Below are positions 51,999 through 60,927 of a DNA stretch of 64,000 nucleotides, piece after piece. The notes under the pieces were generated by a model that had not been told where the DNA came from, did no database searches, and saw only the letters and a program-made list of their open reading frames with translations. The stretch is from positions 48,600 to 112,599 of the forward strand of contig DEHV01000045.1 in NCBI GenBank assembly GCA_002352105.1, written 5' to 3'. The first letter of the stretch is position 1, and each line of letters starts with the position of its first letter. Position numbers and translations under genes: made by a program. The stretch comes from Chitinophagaceae bacterium UBA2791. GTDB lineage: Bacteria; Bacteroidota; Bacteroidia; Chitinophagales; Chitinophagaceae.

Positions 51999-53840
51999 TT
52001 ATCTGTCCCTGGCGCATCCGCGGCAACTTCTAACGTCCATCCCTAACTTCCTAAGCCTGATCTTCATTTCGCCCATAATGGGAGAGGTAATATTGGGAGA
52101 TTTTATCTCTCCGGAAAAATGGATAAACAGAAAATCCCCGTACTGATCGCCAGCCAGGGTGGTATTAAAAGTACTCAGCTGCCCCTCATAACGAACCCCC
52201 TGATGAAGCGCCACAAATTCATTGCTCTGGTATCGAGGAGGGGTCGGATTGGGAACACTGAGGTAGAAACCATTGTCGGTTAAATCAATATTCTCTACCC
52301 TCGTTATTTCCCTCGGTTTTCCCCGAAAAAAACGTATATCTGTAAACATATCCCATAACTCCGTCTCCACCGAGTCACGCGAGGGGGTCATTTCGATGGT
52401 AGCGCCAAGCATTGTGTAACGAATATATTCTTCCTCCTCGGGTCCGCAGAGATCGATCGTTCCTAATTTATTTTCTCCATAATACAACTCACGCGTTACC
52501 ATTGTAGACAAGAAGCTGCTATCTCCCGCGTTGGCCAATAACTGCCATTTTTCATTCAACTGCGCGCACGACAAAAACCCAAACTCGAATACTCCATCAA
52601 CAATCGGAGCAGCGGCGTGGATAAGCCCTTCTTTGATAAACCTAACCGTACCCCTGGGAATCGGCCGACCGCTGCAGTCAACAACAGCGCCTGATACCTC
52701 TATCTTAGCTGACAGTTGATCTATTTTTACCTGCCGCTCCGCGTCCTCCAAAAACGCGCCGAGCGTCAGAGAGCCAGATACCGAAGCGCAATCGCCCAAC
52801 GCTTCCAGCTTTAACGGGCTGCCTTTTGGCGCCCAAATCTTCAGTTTACCCTCTGAATTAGTAAAGCCCGTGTTGAACCCGCCGGCAGGGTTAACGTCAG
52901 AGATCTTGATTTTCGTATATGAAAGAGGATAGCCGTCCGAAGTCAATATGTCCAGCGTAAGCGTAACGTAGTCGATCGCTCCATCGAAATTCCAGGCGGA
53001 AAAATGAGATACTTCGCCATGATATTCATCGCCCTCTCTTACAGCCTCTCCTTCTTCAATCCACATCCCGCGCGTTTCGCTGAAATGCCAGAGAGGGATT
53101 CGCGCCGGCGCCTGAGCTCGCTGCCCGACAGCAACAGGCGCGGCTATGCGCGCCTTATGGTTCGGCGCCAATTGCAGCCGGTTGCCAGCGGCATCTTCAA
53201 GTTCGACAATGAGCATGCCGAACGTTACCATAGCGCTTACCGAACTATCGGCCCGAAGGCCCCGGAGATCTCCTGGCATCAATAACGGCAATAGCGGATC
53301 TTCGGGATCAAGATAAGCGCCATATACATTAACTGTTCCGCTATAGGGCCGGCCCTGCGCATCAACTATACCCCCGGCAGGAAAACTGACGCGAGCTTTC
53401 CCTTCAATAGCGACAACCGAGGCATCCAGGGAGGAAAAGCTGTCTTGCAATACTTTACGGATAAGTTGTATCTCGACAAAATTGTCCTTACGTTGGTTCG
53501 TCGTGATGGTTCTGAAGCCGGGTAGATAACCGGCTTTCTCAACTTTAACGCTGCCAAATTGTTCGGCGATTGAAACATTATAAAAAGAAAACACGCCATG
53601 TTCGTCAGTTAACCCCCACTGCCCTCTCACACTCACAGTGGCGGATGGCAGCGGTTTGCCGTGTTCGTCGCGGACTCTGCCCTGCACAGAAGCGGGAACA
53701 AAGCGGTCTTTATATTTGGGACGAGGAGCTACAATAGTGTCAGAAGGAAGAAGGTCTGTTTCCTTCAGGTCCTTTTCGCAGCCGCCGAAGCAAACCAACA
53801 ATCCGCCCAGGAATAGAAATAAAATAGTTCTGGTTAACAT
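51999..53840 (-). CDS. Large lipoprotein with carboxypeptidase-regulatory-like domains
   Basis: A 613-residue lipoprotein (LVCFGGCEKD). An N-terminal carboxypeptidase-regulatory-like beta-sandwich (about 55-125, GKPLPSATVSVRGQWGLTDEHG) is followed by beta-rich stretches, including a second such domain (about 375-470, SGAVVDCSGRPIPRG). The rest is not recognised. It ends with CRGCARDR. Proteins of this kind are surface-exposed in Bacteroidota and often adhesive. It lies next to the CHU_C protein gene (110 bp) on the same strand. Confidence 0.7.
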   Translation of the reverse strand: MLTRTILFLFLGGLLVCFGGCEKDLKETDLLPSDTIVAPRPKYKDRFVPASVQGRVRDEHGKPLPSATVSVRGQWGLTDEHGVFSFYNVSIAEQFGSVKVEKAGYLPGFRTITTNQRKDNFVEIQLIRKVLQDSFSSLDASVVAIEGKARVSFPAGGIVDAQGRPYSGTVNVYGAYLDPEDPLLPLLMPGDLRGLRADSSVSAMVTFGMLIVELEDAAGNRLQLAPNHKARIAAPVAVGQRAQAPARIPLWHFSETRGMWIEEGEAVREGDEYHGEVSHFSAWNFDGAIDYVTLTLDILTSDGYPLSYTKIKISDVNPAGGFNTGFTNSEGKLKIWAPKGSPLKLEALGDCASVSGSLTLGAFLEDAERQVKIDQLSAKIEVSGAVVDCSGRPIPRGTVRFIKEGLIHAAAPIVDGVFEFGFLSCAQLNEKWQLLANAGDSSFLSTMVTRELYYGENKLGTIDLCGPEEEEYIRYTMLGATIEMTPSRDSVETELWDMFTDIRFFRGKPREITRVENIDLTDNGFYLSVPNPTPPRYQSNEFVALHQGVRYEGQLSTFNTTLAGDQYGDFLFIHFSGEIKSPNITSPIMGEMKIRLRKLGMDVRSCRGCARDR

Positions 53841-53950
53841 ATAAACGAAGATGTGATGATATAATCGGCGCGCATGGTCTAAATATAATTATACTTCTAT
53901 TTATTCGCAACAATTACACGTCTATTTAAAACCTGCCGCTAACCAAATGA

Positions 53951-56269
53951 CTATCGGATAAGCATTACCATTCCTTTTAATGTTACCGGCGCGCCGTCAG
54001 CGTTACTATATTGGATCACATAAGCGTAATGGCCCATGTCGCATAGCTTTCCGCCGATGGAGCCATTCCACCCCTGCGACTGATCGCGTGATTCAAAAAC
54101 TTTCTGTCCCCAGCGGTTAAATACCTGCATGATAAATTTTGACAACGGACTTGTTCTGCCTATAGAAAAAACATCATTTTTCCCATCGCCATTTGGAGTA
54201 AAGGCATTGGGTACGGCTAGCAGGCAACCGCCCGGGCGAACTACGATATCGTCGCTTACAGACCCACATTCATTGGTTGCGGTTATGGTAAATGTTCCCG
54301 GCTGATGAACTCTTCTTATCGGCGAAACGGACCCATCTTCCCATACATAGGAATAACCATTCTGCAACTGGCCGCCAAGAATGATCTCCTCGCCTTCGCA
54401 AATAGCGGTATCCGGACCGAGATCTACCGACAACGCAACAAAATTTATTTCGATGGAATCCCGATAAAAGCATTTCCCGTTATTTACCTGCAGCCAGTAA
54501 AGTCCCGATGCGGAAATAGATATAGTTCCGTCGGCGCTCCCTGTATTCCATAAATAAGAGGATCCTGACGCAGGCGTTGCTAACTGTATGGCTGCATCAC
54601 AGACCTGTCGATCGGGCCCAAGCGTAAATTCAGGCTGAGCCCGGATATCAAGCATAATACTATCTCTTTCGCTGCATCCGCTGGATGGGTCGGTAATTTC
54701 CAACCAGTATATGCCCGAATCCTCGGCCAGCAAGCTATGATTAGTGGAACCATCCTGCCACAGGTAATCCAGCGCACTGGCAGCGGCAGGTTCCAGGAGA
54801 TACCCCGCGTTAGTACAAACAGCGGTGTCATTTCCCAAGTCAACGCTGATTTTTTTTACGGAAACTTTCTCTTCGAGGGTATCCGTATCGCATGCGGTAA
54901 AAAGCACGAGTTTAACAAGGTATTCGCCCTCCTCTGTAAATTCATGAACGGGATTCAATTCGACCGAAGTATTCGCGCTTCCTGATGCAGGATCGCCGAA
55001 ATCCCATTTAACGCTTATTATATTTGCGGACTCATCATAATTAAAACGCACCCTGTTAGCCGGACATACAACAGAGAATGTAAATGAGGGTTCGGGATAA
55101 TACCTGCTTTCCATGTAGGCCGGAAAATTATGAGAAGAACGCCGCCCCAATTGCAGGGCATCCCACTCAAAATTGCATCCTATACCCAGAACATCAGGCT
55201 GATGAATAATAGCAACATAGGGCTCCCCATAATAAGCAACGTAAATCTTGCCATCCTGTCTTCTTTGCATGCCGTCTATATACCCATGAGCGTTAGTTGA
55301 TGCAATTTCTGTTTTCGAGGCGATTACGGCTGCCGGAGATCCGGCGTCGAGGTTATATTGAACAAGGTATCTGCTGGCATTTATCAGGTAGTTAGCATAA
55401 AGTAACCCTGAACCAGACGAAAACTCAACGCCGCCAATGAGCGCCCGAGAAACGCTGGTCAGGTTCAGGTTAATGGAATTGGATACTACGCCTGTTGCGT
55501 TGTCAAAGTCAGATAGATCCACCCCCATCTTCATGTAGCTGGCCGCTATTTTTTTCCCGTCCGGCGAGGCCTTAATGAATCCATAGAGATCCATTGGTCC
55601 AAAACTGCCTCGTTCAGCCCGGCGACCCGATCGGCTGATCACTGGAGTAGCGCTAACCCCTTCCTGCGAGACCAGGTATGCATAATAGGCGTCAGACTCC
55701 CATTCGTGAGCGATTATCCAGATGTCCCGTTCATTACAATGTCGCACAACGCCGATTTGCGTAGTACTATTCGTCAACAACGGAACATTTTTTGCGGTAA
55801 CCGCTCCCAATCCATTGTCCGCTTTCATATCCACGACGGAATACCACAGATCGGCAGATGAATACGATTCTCCGCCTACGGAATACATATCAACAGTGAA
55901 CAGATAATAGAGCGTGGTATCGCGTATGGCGCGAACGGTCAAAAATGTCTGTTTAGCCGACCAGTTACTACGCAGTTCCGCTCCATTCAGCATAGTGTCG
56001 TGTTGACTATTGTACACCGTCTCATTCTCCGCATAAAAAAGCAGGTTTCCGTTTGCATCAGTAACTGTCGCAACGCCGCTAACCTCGGCCCCATGATAAC
56101 TGATATTGGGATTGGAAATGGCGACCGGCGCGCCGGATCTGAAGTCAATGCCATTGTGATCGCCAAAAAGCCAGATAGACGGTTCTTTTTGGGCCGAAAG
56201 AAACAAATAGTTGAGGAGGATAAACAACAGCAACGCCATTCTGCAAGCACGCCAAAAAAATCTTTTCAT
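53951..56269 (-). CDS. T9SS-exported surface protein with PKD and CHU_C sorting domain
   Basis: A 772-residue secreted protein. The start at 56269 (MKRFFWRACRMALLLF) gives a signal peptide; further in-frame ATGs upstream would add basic residues without one. The N-terminal half (about 25-430) is a propeller-like domain (SIWLFGDHNGIDF, YGFIKASPDGKKIAASY). A PKD domain (WDFGDPASGSAN) and Cys-containing Ig-like repeats follow, then the gliding motility-associated CHU_C/T9SS type B domain at the end (PNAFTPNGDGKNDVF, FNRWGQKVF). It should be exported by type IX secretion and fixed at or released from the surface. Confidence 0.9.
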   Translation of the reverse strand: MKRFFWRACRMALLLFILLNYLFLSAQKEPSIWLFGDHNGIDFRSGAPVAISNPNISYHGAEVSGVATVTDANGNLLFYAENETVYNSQHDTMLNGAELRSNWSAKQTFLTVRAIRDTTLYYLFTVDMYSVGGESYSSADLWYSVVDMKADNGLGAVTAKNVPLLTNSTTQIGVVRHCNERDIWIIAHEWESDAYYAYLVSQEGVSATPVISRSGRRAERGSFGPMDLYGFIKASPDGKKIAASYMKMGVDLSDFDNATGVVSNSINLNLTSVSRALIGGVEFSSGSGLLYANYLINASRYLVQYNLDAGSPAAVIASKTEIASTNAHGYIDGMQRRQDGKIYVAYYGEPYVAIIHQPDVLGIGCNFEWDALQLGRRSSHNFPAYMESRYYPEPSFTFSVVCPANRVRFNYDESANIISVKWDFGDPASGSANTSVELNPVHEFTEEGEYLVKLVLFTACDTDTLEEKVSVKKISVDLGNDTAVCTNAGYLLEPAAASALDYLWQDGSTNHSLLAEDSGIYWLEITDPSSGCSERDSIMLDIRAQPEFTLGPDRQVCDAAIQLATPASGSSYLWNTGSADGTISISASGLYWLQVNNGKCFYRDSIEINFVALSVDLGPDTAICEGEEIILGGQLQNGYSYVWEDGSVSPIRRVHQPGTFTITATNECGSVSDDIVVRPGGCLLAVPNAFTPNGDGKNDVFSIGRTSPLSKFIMQVFNRWGQKVFESRDQSQGWNGSIGGKLCDMGHYAYVIQYSNADGAPVTLKGMVMLIR

Positions 56270-56403
56270 TTCTATCGAACGGAGTGGGTATGCTTGCAAT
56301 ATACGGTAAATTCTCCACGCGCTATAGCGGCACATCGAATGAACGCCGCTGGATGGAAGCATATGATAGATAATTCTTTGAGTAAGTCTCGAAACGGCCT
56401 GTA

Positions 56404-57354
56404 TCATGGTTCCAATGATGATATACTTTTGAGATAGTATCTCATATTATTGATAAACTCATTGGTTCTAAGTATGGCTCCGTCCTTGCCTAAATGGTAG
56501 GATGAATTAAAAAATAGCGAATCCGCAAAAACATAATTTTCCGCAGCGCCCAGCAAAGGCACGCCCTGCTGTTTCAGCTCATTTTCGACCCTGCTGATAG
56601 CCACTCTGTTCACATCGTAGCCGCACTCGGGATAAGGCGGAAAAGTGATCAGCAATTTGCCCTGCAGGGGCCCGGTTACGTAATTATTTAATTCTTTAAT
56701 TATTCGAATCGCCTCGCCGTTAAAATTTCCCGAAAGAGTGTCGGGCACCCAGAGCTCGGATGGTTCTGTCCAATGAGCAATGGTTTCGCCATCATGATTC
56801 ATGCCGTCATACCTTTCGTACGGTCTGATATTAGGAGAAGTTCCAAACGCCGCTTGTTTAAAGGTTGCCTTAAGCTTGCCCAGGTTGTTTCCCGGGAGCG
56901 CTTTAACGAGTACGCCCACCTGGCGCCAATTCAGGAATTGAATGGTTTCCGGGCAAATATTGATAGCCTGGGCGAGCTGGCGGGTACCCCAAATGGCATT
57001 ACCATAAAATTGATGATATTCGGATGCCAGCGCCACTATATCTCCTTTTTTCAGATATCGTGTTATATCGTCAATGATAAATTTCAATCCAAACCCGGCT
57101 AATAGCCCCGTATTAACCGTATTCATGTTTAGCGAATCTCTAACCATTTGGCTGATCAGGCCGAACCGCAGATTGGAGCCGCCAACGAAAACAATACGCG
57201 GCCCCTCCACCTCCTGCAGCAAGCCATGTTTATGTCGCAGGGAGAAAGCGGCGCTTGCCCTGTCTATGGTACAAAAAAAGCCTGCTCCAATAATTATGGC
57301 AACAATCGTTGAAATCGAAAAAACATTTATCAGGAACTTACGAATGTTCTTCAT
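56404..57354 (-). CDS. SGNH-like/DltD-like partner of the MBOAT acyltransferase
   Basis: A 316-residue protein with one N-terminal membrane segment (about 10-30). The motif FVGGSNLRFG (S60, N61) fits the first SGNH block of AlgJ/AlgX/DltD-like proteins; later LASEYHQFY and a late YHLGKDG resemble the catalytic histidine region. Together with the MBOAT gene 12 bp upstream, it would transfer acyl groups to a periplasmic or surface polymer. Acceptor and acyl group are unknown. Confidence 0.75.
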   Translation of the reverse strand: MKNIRKFLINVFSISTIVAIIIGAGFFCTIDRASAAFSLRHKHGLLQEVEGPRIVFVGGSNLRFGLISQMVRDSLNMNTVNTGLLAGFGLKFIIDDITRYLKKGDIVALASEYHQFYGNAIWGTRQLAQAINICPETIQFLNWRQVGVLVKALPGNNLGKLKATFKQAAFGTSPNIRPYERYDGMNHDGETIAHWTEPSELWVPDTLSGNFNGEAIRIIKELNNYVTGPLQGKLLITFPPYPECGYDVNRVAISRVENELKQQGVPLLGAAENYVFADSLFFNSSYHLGKDGAILRTNEFINNMRYYLKSISSLEP

Positions 57355-57366
57355 GGTAAAACGTTT

Positions 57367-58815
57367 TTAAAATTGGAAATAGATGAACGGAGTTTCAGTA
57401 AACACGCCGTAAGAAAGAATGACTAAGATCGCCGCCACATAAATACCCCATCTCAGCGGCCGGGAAATGGTTTGGAGCCAATGGGATATATCCATACGCC
57501 TCCCCATATGATGGACAGCTTCCAGAAATGCGATCAAACCGAAGCATGCAATAATTTCGGGCGGCTTCATGAGGTAATCTCCGCTGAAAGCTGTTTTATA
57601 ATTTTGAATGGCGTCGGGTATGCCTGTAACCACATGCCTGGCTATATATAATGCATCATTTATGTTATTGGCCCTAAAAAATATCCATGCAAAAGCGACC
57701 AGTAGGAAGGTAGTGATCACATTGAGCGCATTTAAACGGGCAAGGCCCAATCTGTCGTTCAATTTCTCTCTAAAACCTCGCGTAGCAACGCCAAATACGA
57801 GATAAAAGCCGTGAAGCGCTCCCCAAACGATAAAGGTCCAATCGGCCCCATGCCATAGCCCGCTAACCATAAAGACAATGAACAGATTCAAATACCATCT
57901 TGGAATGGCTACCCGATTGCCGCCCAGCGGTATATACAGATAATCCCGAAACCAACTCGACAATGAAATATGCCATCTCGACCAAAAATCAGAAATACTT
58001 TTTGCGTGGTAGGGATGATTAAAATTTTTGAGTAAGCTAAACCCCATCACTCTCGCCGAGCCTCGCGCAATATCTGTATAACCTGAAAAGTCGCAGAAGA
58101 TCTGGTAACAAAAGAAAAAGGTAGCAATGAGGAGACCAATACTATTGTATCCCCGGGGCTGGTCATAAACCTGGTCCACCAGAACAGAAAGGCGGTCGGC
58201 AATTACCACTTTCTTAAACAATCCCCATACCATCAATTGCAAGCCGCTAACCACCCGCTTATACTCAAACGCTTGAACCCGTTTAAACTGATGAAGCATA
58301 TTTTGCGGGCGTTCTATAGGACCGGCAACCAGTTGCGGATAAAACATTACATACAGCGCATAAACGCCCAAATGCCGTTCCGCCTTATAGTTACCCCTGT
58401 ACACTTCAAAAGTATAGCTCATGGCCTGAAAACAGTGAAAAGACAATCCTATGGGCAGCAATATGCTTAAATAAGTCAGCTCCGTATTGCAGCCGGCCGC
58501 CTTAATGACCGCATTGATATTTTCAACAAAGAAGTTATAATACTTAAACACGGCCAATATTCCGATATTGGCTATTAAACTCATGATAAAAAATGCTTTC
58601 CGCCGGCGGCCTGTTGCTTTTTCGATATATATGCCAGCTATATAATCAATGAGTATAGTGAAGCCAAGTATAAGGATATATACAGGCACAAATGCCATAT
58701 AAAAATAGCAGCTGGCGATCAGAAGCAGCGCCCATCTGAGCCGGTGGGGAAGCAAAAAATACGCGGTCGTTACAAGAACAAAAAAGATTAAAAATTCAAG
58801 GGAATTAAAGATCAT
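57367..58815 (-). CDS. MBOAT-family O-acyltransferase (AlgI/DltB-like)
   Basis: A 482-residue multi-pass membrane protein, about 10-12 hydrophobic segments, of the MBOAT family. The conserved catalytic histidine is in SGLWHGADWTF as H322, at the same position number as in alginate O-acetyltransferase AlgI. PxxPxxxxGPIxR-like region (YPQLVAGPIERPQNML) and HPYHAKSISDFWSRWHISLSSWFRDYLYIPLGG are typical. It moves an acyl group across the membrane for O-acylation by the SGNH-like protein encoded 12 bp downstream. Confidence 0.92.
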   Translation of the reverse strand: MIFNSLEFLIFFVLVTTAYFLLPHRLRWALLLIASCYFYMAFVPVYILILGFTILIDYIAGIYIEKATGRRRKAFFIMSLIANIGILAVFKYYNFFVENINAVIKAAGCNTELTYLSILLPIGLSFHCFQAMSYTFEVYRGNYKAERHLGVYALYVMFYPQLVAGPIERPQNMLHQFKRVQAFEYKRVVSGLQLMVWGLFKKVVIADRLSVLVDQVYDQPRGYNSIGLLIATFFFCYQIFCDFSGYTDIARGSARVMGFSLLKNFNHPYHAKSISDFWSRWHISLSSWFRDYLYIPLGGNRVAIPRWYLNLFIVFMVSGLWHGADWTFIVWGALHGFYLVFGVATRGFREKLNDRLGLARLNALNVITTFLLVAFAWIFFRANNINDALYIARHVVTGIPDAIQNYKTAFSGDYLMKPPEIIACFGLIAFLEAVHHMGRRMDISHWLQTISRPLRWGIYVAAILVILSYGVFTETPFIYFQF

Positions 58816-59155
58816 TAACGAGCAGTCGTTTAGAGGCTAACTATTCCATGCAAAATGATGTGCGCAGACGAATGCAACCATGAAAAAAAATATCATAATA
58901 GGCATACTTATTACTGAATTGGCAAAGAATTTGCTGTTACTCATGAACAAAAAATATTAAGGTTATACTTAAACGTTATGTGGAACAGATACTTCACGAT
59001 AAAAATGGAAAAACAGATTTTATCTCGTAGCCTATACGCCAGGAGTATCTTAGCTATGTAGCGCGCCCTTCCCCTACGCATGCTACTCGCATAGGAACGT
59101 TATATAGATAAAGCCCGGCATCAGGGGCGCTTAATACCTATCTTTGAAATGGCTT
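58816..59155. other. Gap without recognised genes
   Basis: Between the MBOAT start and the end of the YD-like lipoprotein. AT-rich in its first half. TATCTTTG (59139-59146, plus) is a -7-like string in front of a plus-strand frame that runs antisense to the lipoprotein; I do not regard that frame as a gene. No terminator or RNA recognised. Confidence 0.35.
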
Positions 59156-60013
59156 CTAATTTTGTTTCTTTAACTCGGAGCAGGCGTAAGAAATATAGGA
59201 TAGCTCATAATCAGGGCCATTTTCCACACACAAGAAAGAGCGATTATAAAAAATACCGGCCGCTCTATTGTAAAAGGCGTTTAAATTTACCTTTAGCGGC
59301 AATCCTTCATTGTTATATGTTTCCGCGCCATTCTTCACAGAGTTGATGCTATAATCCTTATGTATCAGTTGCCATACCGGATGCAAACTGTACAGACTTG
59401 GCTTATCGCCGTATTCTGCCAATCCCGGCTCCACGCCTGCTCCATTAAGAGAAACCTGCTTATTTCCCCTTGCATCATAATAATATCTGCTTTCATATTC
59501 ATGTAGCCAAGGGTAGTTATCCCCTCTATGCACAATTCTGTTGATTCTTCCCTGCTCATCATAAAAAAGATCCTCTACCTCTATCACCTCCTGGCCGCCG
59601 ATCTTAAATATACTGTCGCGTACCGGCAGCGGAGAATCTCCCTGATAAACATATTTTACCCGTCGGGGCGTCGTATAAAAGCCCTCGTCCATTTCGTATC
59701 CCACCGGGGCTGTCAATTCGATTAGCCTGTCTTTGCTATCATAAATAAAGCTGACGGAAAACTTCATATGAGCATAATGTACAAGCTCGTAATTAGCCAA
59801 CGCCGGGTTTCCTTTATCGTTATAATGCACCCCCACGGCGGTCCAACGGTTCATAGCCGGGCGACCCTTTTCAACCGGGTAAATGCTGTCTATTCTACAA
59901 GAAGCTGGTTGAGGTTCTTCACATGGCGATTCCCCAGTCCCCTTTTTGAAGCCTTTTTTGGAACATGCCGTAAGCAAGAAGAAAGAAAGGCTAACAAGTA
60001 TGAATTTCCTCAT
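59156..60013 (-). CDS. YD-repeat-like lipoprotein of unknown function
   Basis: A 285-residue lipoprotein (FLLTACSKK). The mature part has strand-turn units of the form VSFIYDSKDRLIEL, DLFYDEQGRINRIV and RYYYDARGNKQVSL, similar to RHS/YD repeats found in many Bacteroidota lipoproteins. No toxin domain is attached. Single-gene unit. Confidence 0.72.
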   Translation of the reverse strand: MRKFILVSLSFFLLTACSKKGFKKGTGESPCEEPQPASCRIDSIYPVEKGRPAMNRWTAVGVHYNDKGNPALANYELVHYAHMKFSVSFIYDSKDRLIELTAPVGYEMDEGFYTTPRRVKYVYQGDSPLPVRDSIFKIGGQEVIEVEDLFYDEQGRINRIVHRGDNYPWLHEYESRYYYDARGNKQVSLNGAGVEPGLAEYGDKPSLYSLHPVWQLIHKDYSINSVKNGAETYNNEGLPLKVNLNAFYNRAAGIFYNRSFLCVENGPDYELSYISYACSELKKQN

Positions 60014-60185
60014 CGTTTAAAGTTTATGGCGAATATCGAAGACAGTTCCTCCGGAACATTCTCCATATTAGAGCAGTTAACGATACAATATTAGATAAAG
60101 CCTGGCTGATCCCGGACAACAATTAGTAAGCGAGTGAACATGCCTGGTAACCGCGGCATTTTGGCGAGTAAGTGTTCAACCGAGG

Positions 60186-60927
60186 TTACCGTAAGCGGCT
60201 CAGAAATTCATCGCGCTTGCGCAATGAAACGTCGACGATCTTCCCATTGATCATTTTTACCTGGCCGCCTTTCCCCTTGATATATCGCGTGACGTGATTC
60301 ATATTGATCAGGTAAGAGTTGTGCACGCGACAAAAAATACCAGCCGGCAGCTTTTCTTCAAACTCCTTCAGGGTGCCGGATACCAAGAGTTCTTTATCGC
60401 TGACAAACTCGAACAATGTATAGGTATTACGGGCGCCGCAGCACACGATATCATTGATCGCATAGAATACAAGCCCATTAGATGTGGGTAACGCGATCTT
60501 AGCAGTCATCTGGTTGCTTTCTGCCCGCTCCTTCAAATCATCGATTCGCCGGCTGACATCCTTCTCCATGATGCGCGCAACGGCTTTTTGCACAGCCAGC
60601 CGCAGTTCGTCGATATCCACAGGCTTTAGCAGATAATGCAGCGCGTTATAGGCGAAGGCTTTCACTGCATAGCGATCATAGGCTGTTACCAATATACACT
60701 CAAAATGGAAAGGGGTTAATTGAGAAAGCAATTCAAAGGCATCCATATCAGGCATTTCCACATCGAGAAATACCAATTGAGGCTGTTGTTTTCTGATCAG
60801 TTTCAAAGCGGTCCCGGAAGAAACAGCCTCGCCAATCAGATTTACTTCGGGGCAGTACCTTGCTAATAATTTTTTTTAGAATGGAGATGTTCTGCTGCTC
60901 ATCATCAACAATAACACAGGTGATCAT
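60186..60927 (-). pseudogene. LytTR response regulator with a frameshift in an A8 run
   Basis: Reading from ATG at 60927, whose codon overlaps the histidine-kinase stop by 4 nt, gives MITCVIVDDEQQNISILKK, then the frame is lost at eight T on plus (60870-60877). With one base fewer, the reading continues LLARYCPEVNLIGEAVSSGTALKL into the remaining receiver domain (phosphoacceptor in FLDVEMPD) and the LytTR DNA-binding domain (FCRVHNSYLINMNHV, RKRDEFL), a normal 246-residue regulator. The 3' part alone lacks the receiver N-terminus. It may be a sequencing error, a slippage-corrected gene or a true lesion. Partner of the kinase encoded upstream. Confidence 0.8.

Noticed and set aside
59139..59346. 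TATCTTTG plus a 65-codon frame on plus
   Set aside because: The frame is antisense to the 3' end of the lipoprotein gene 59156-60013 and has no coding signature; the promoter-like string is probably chance.
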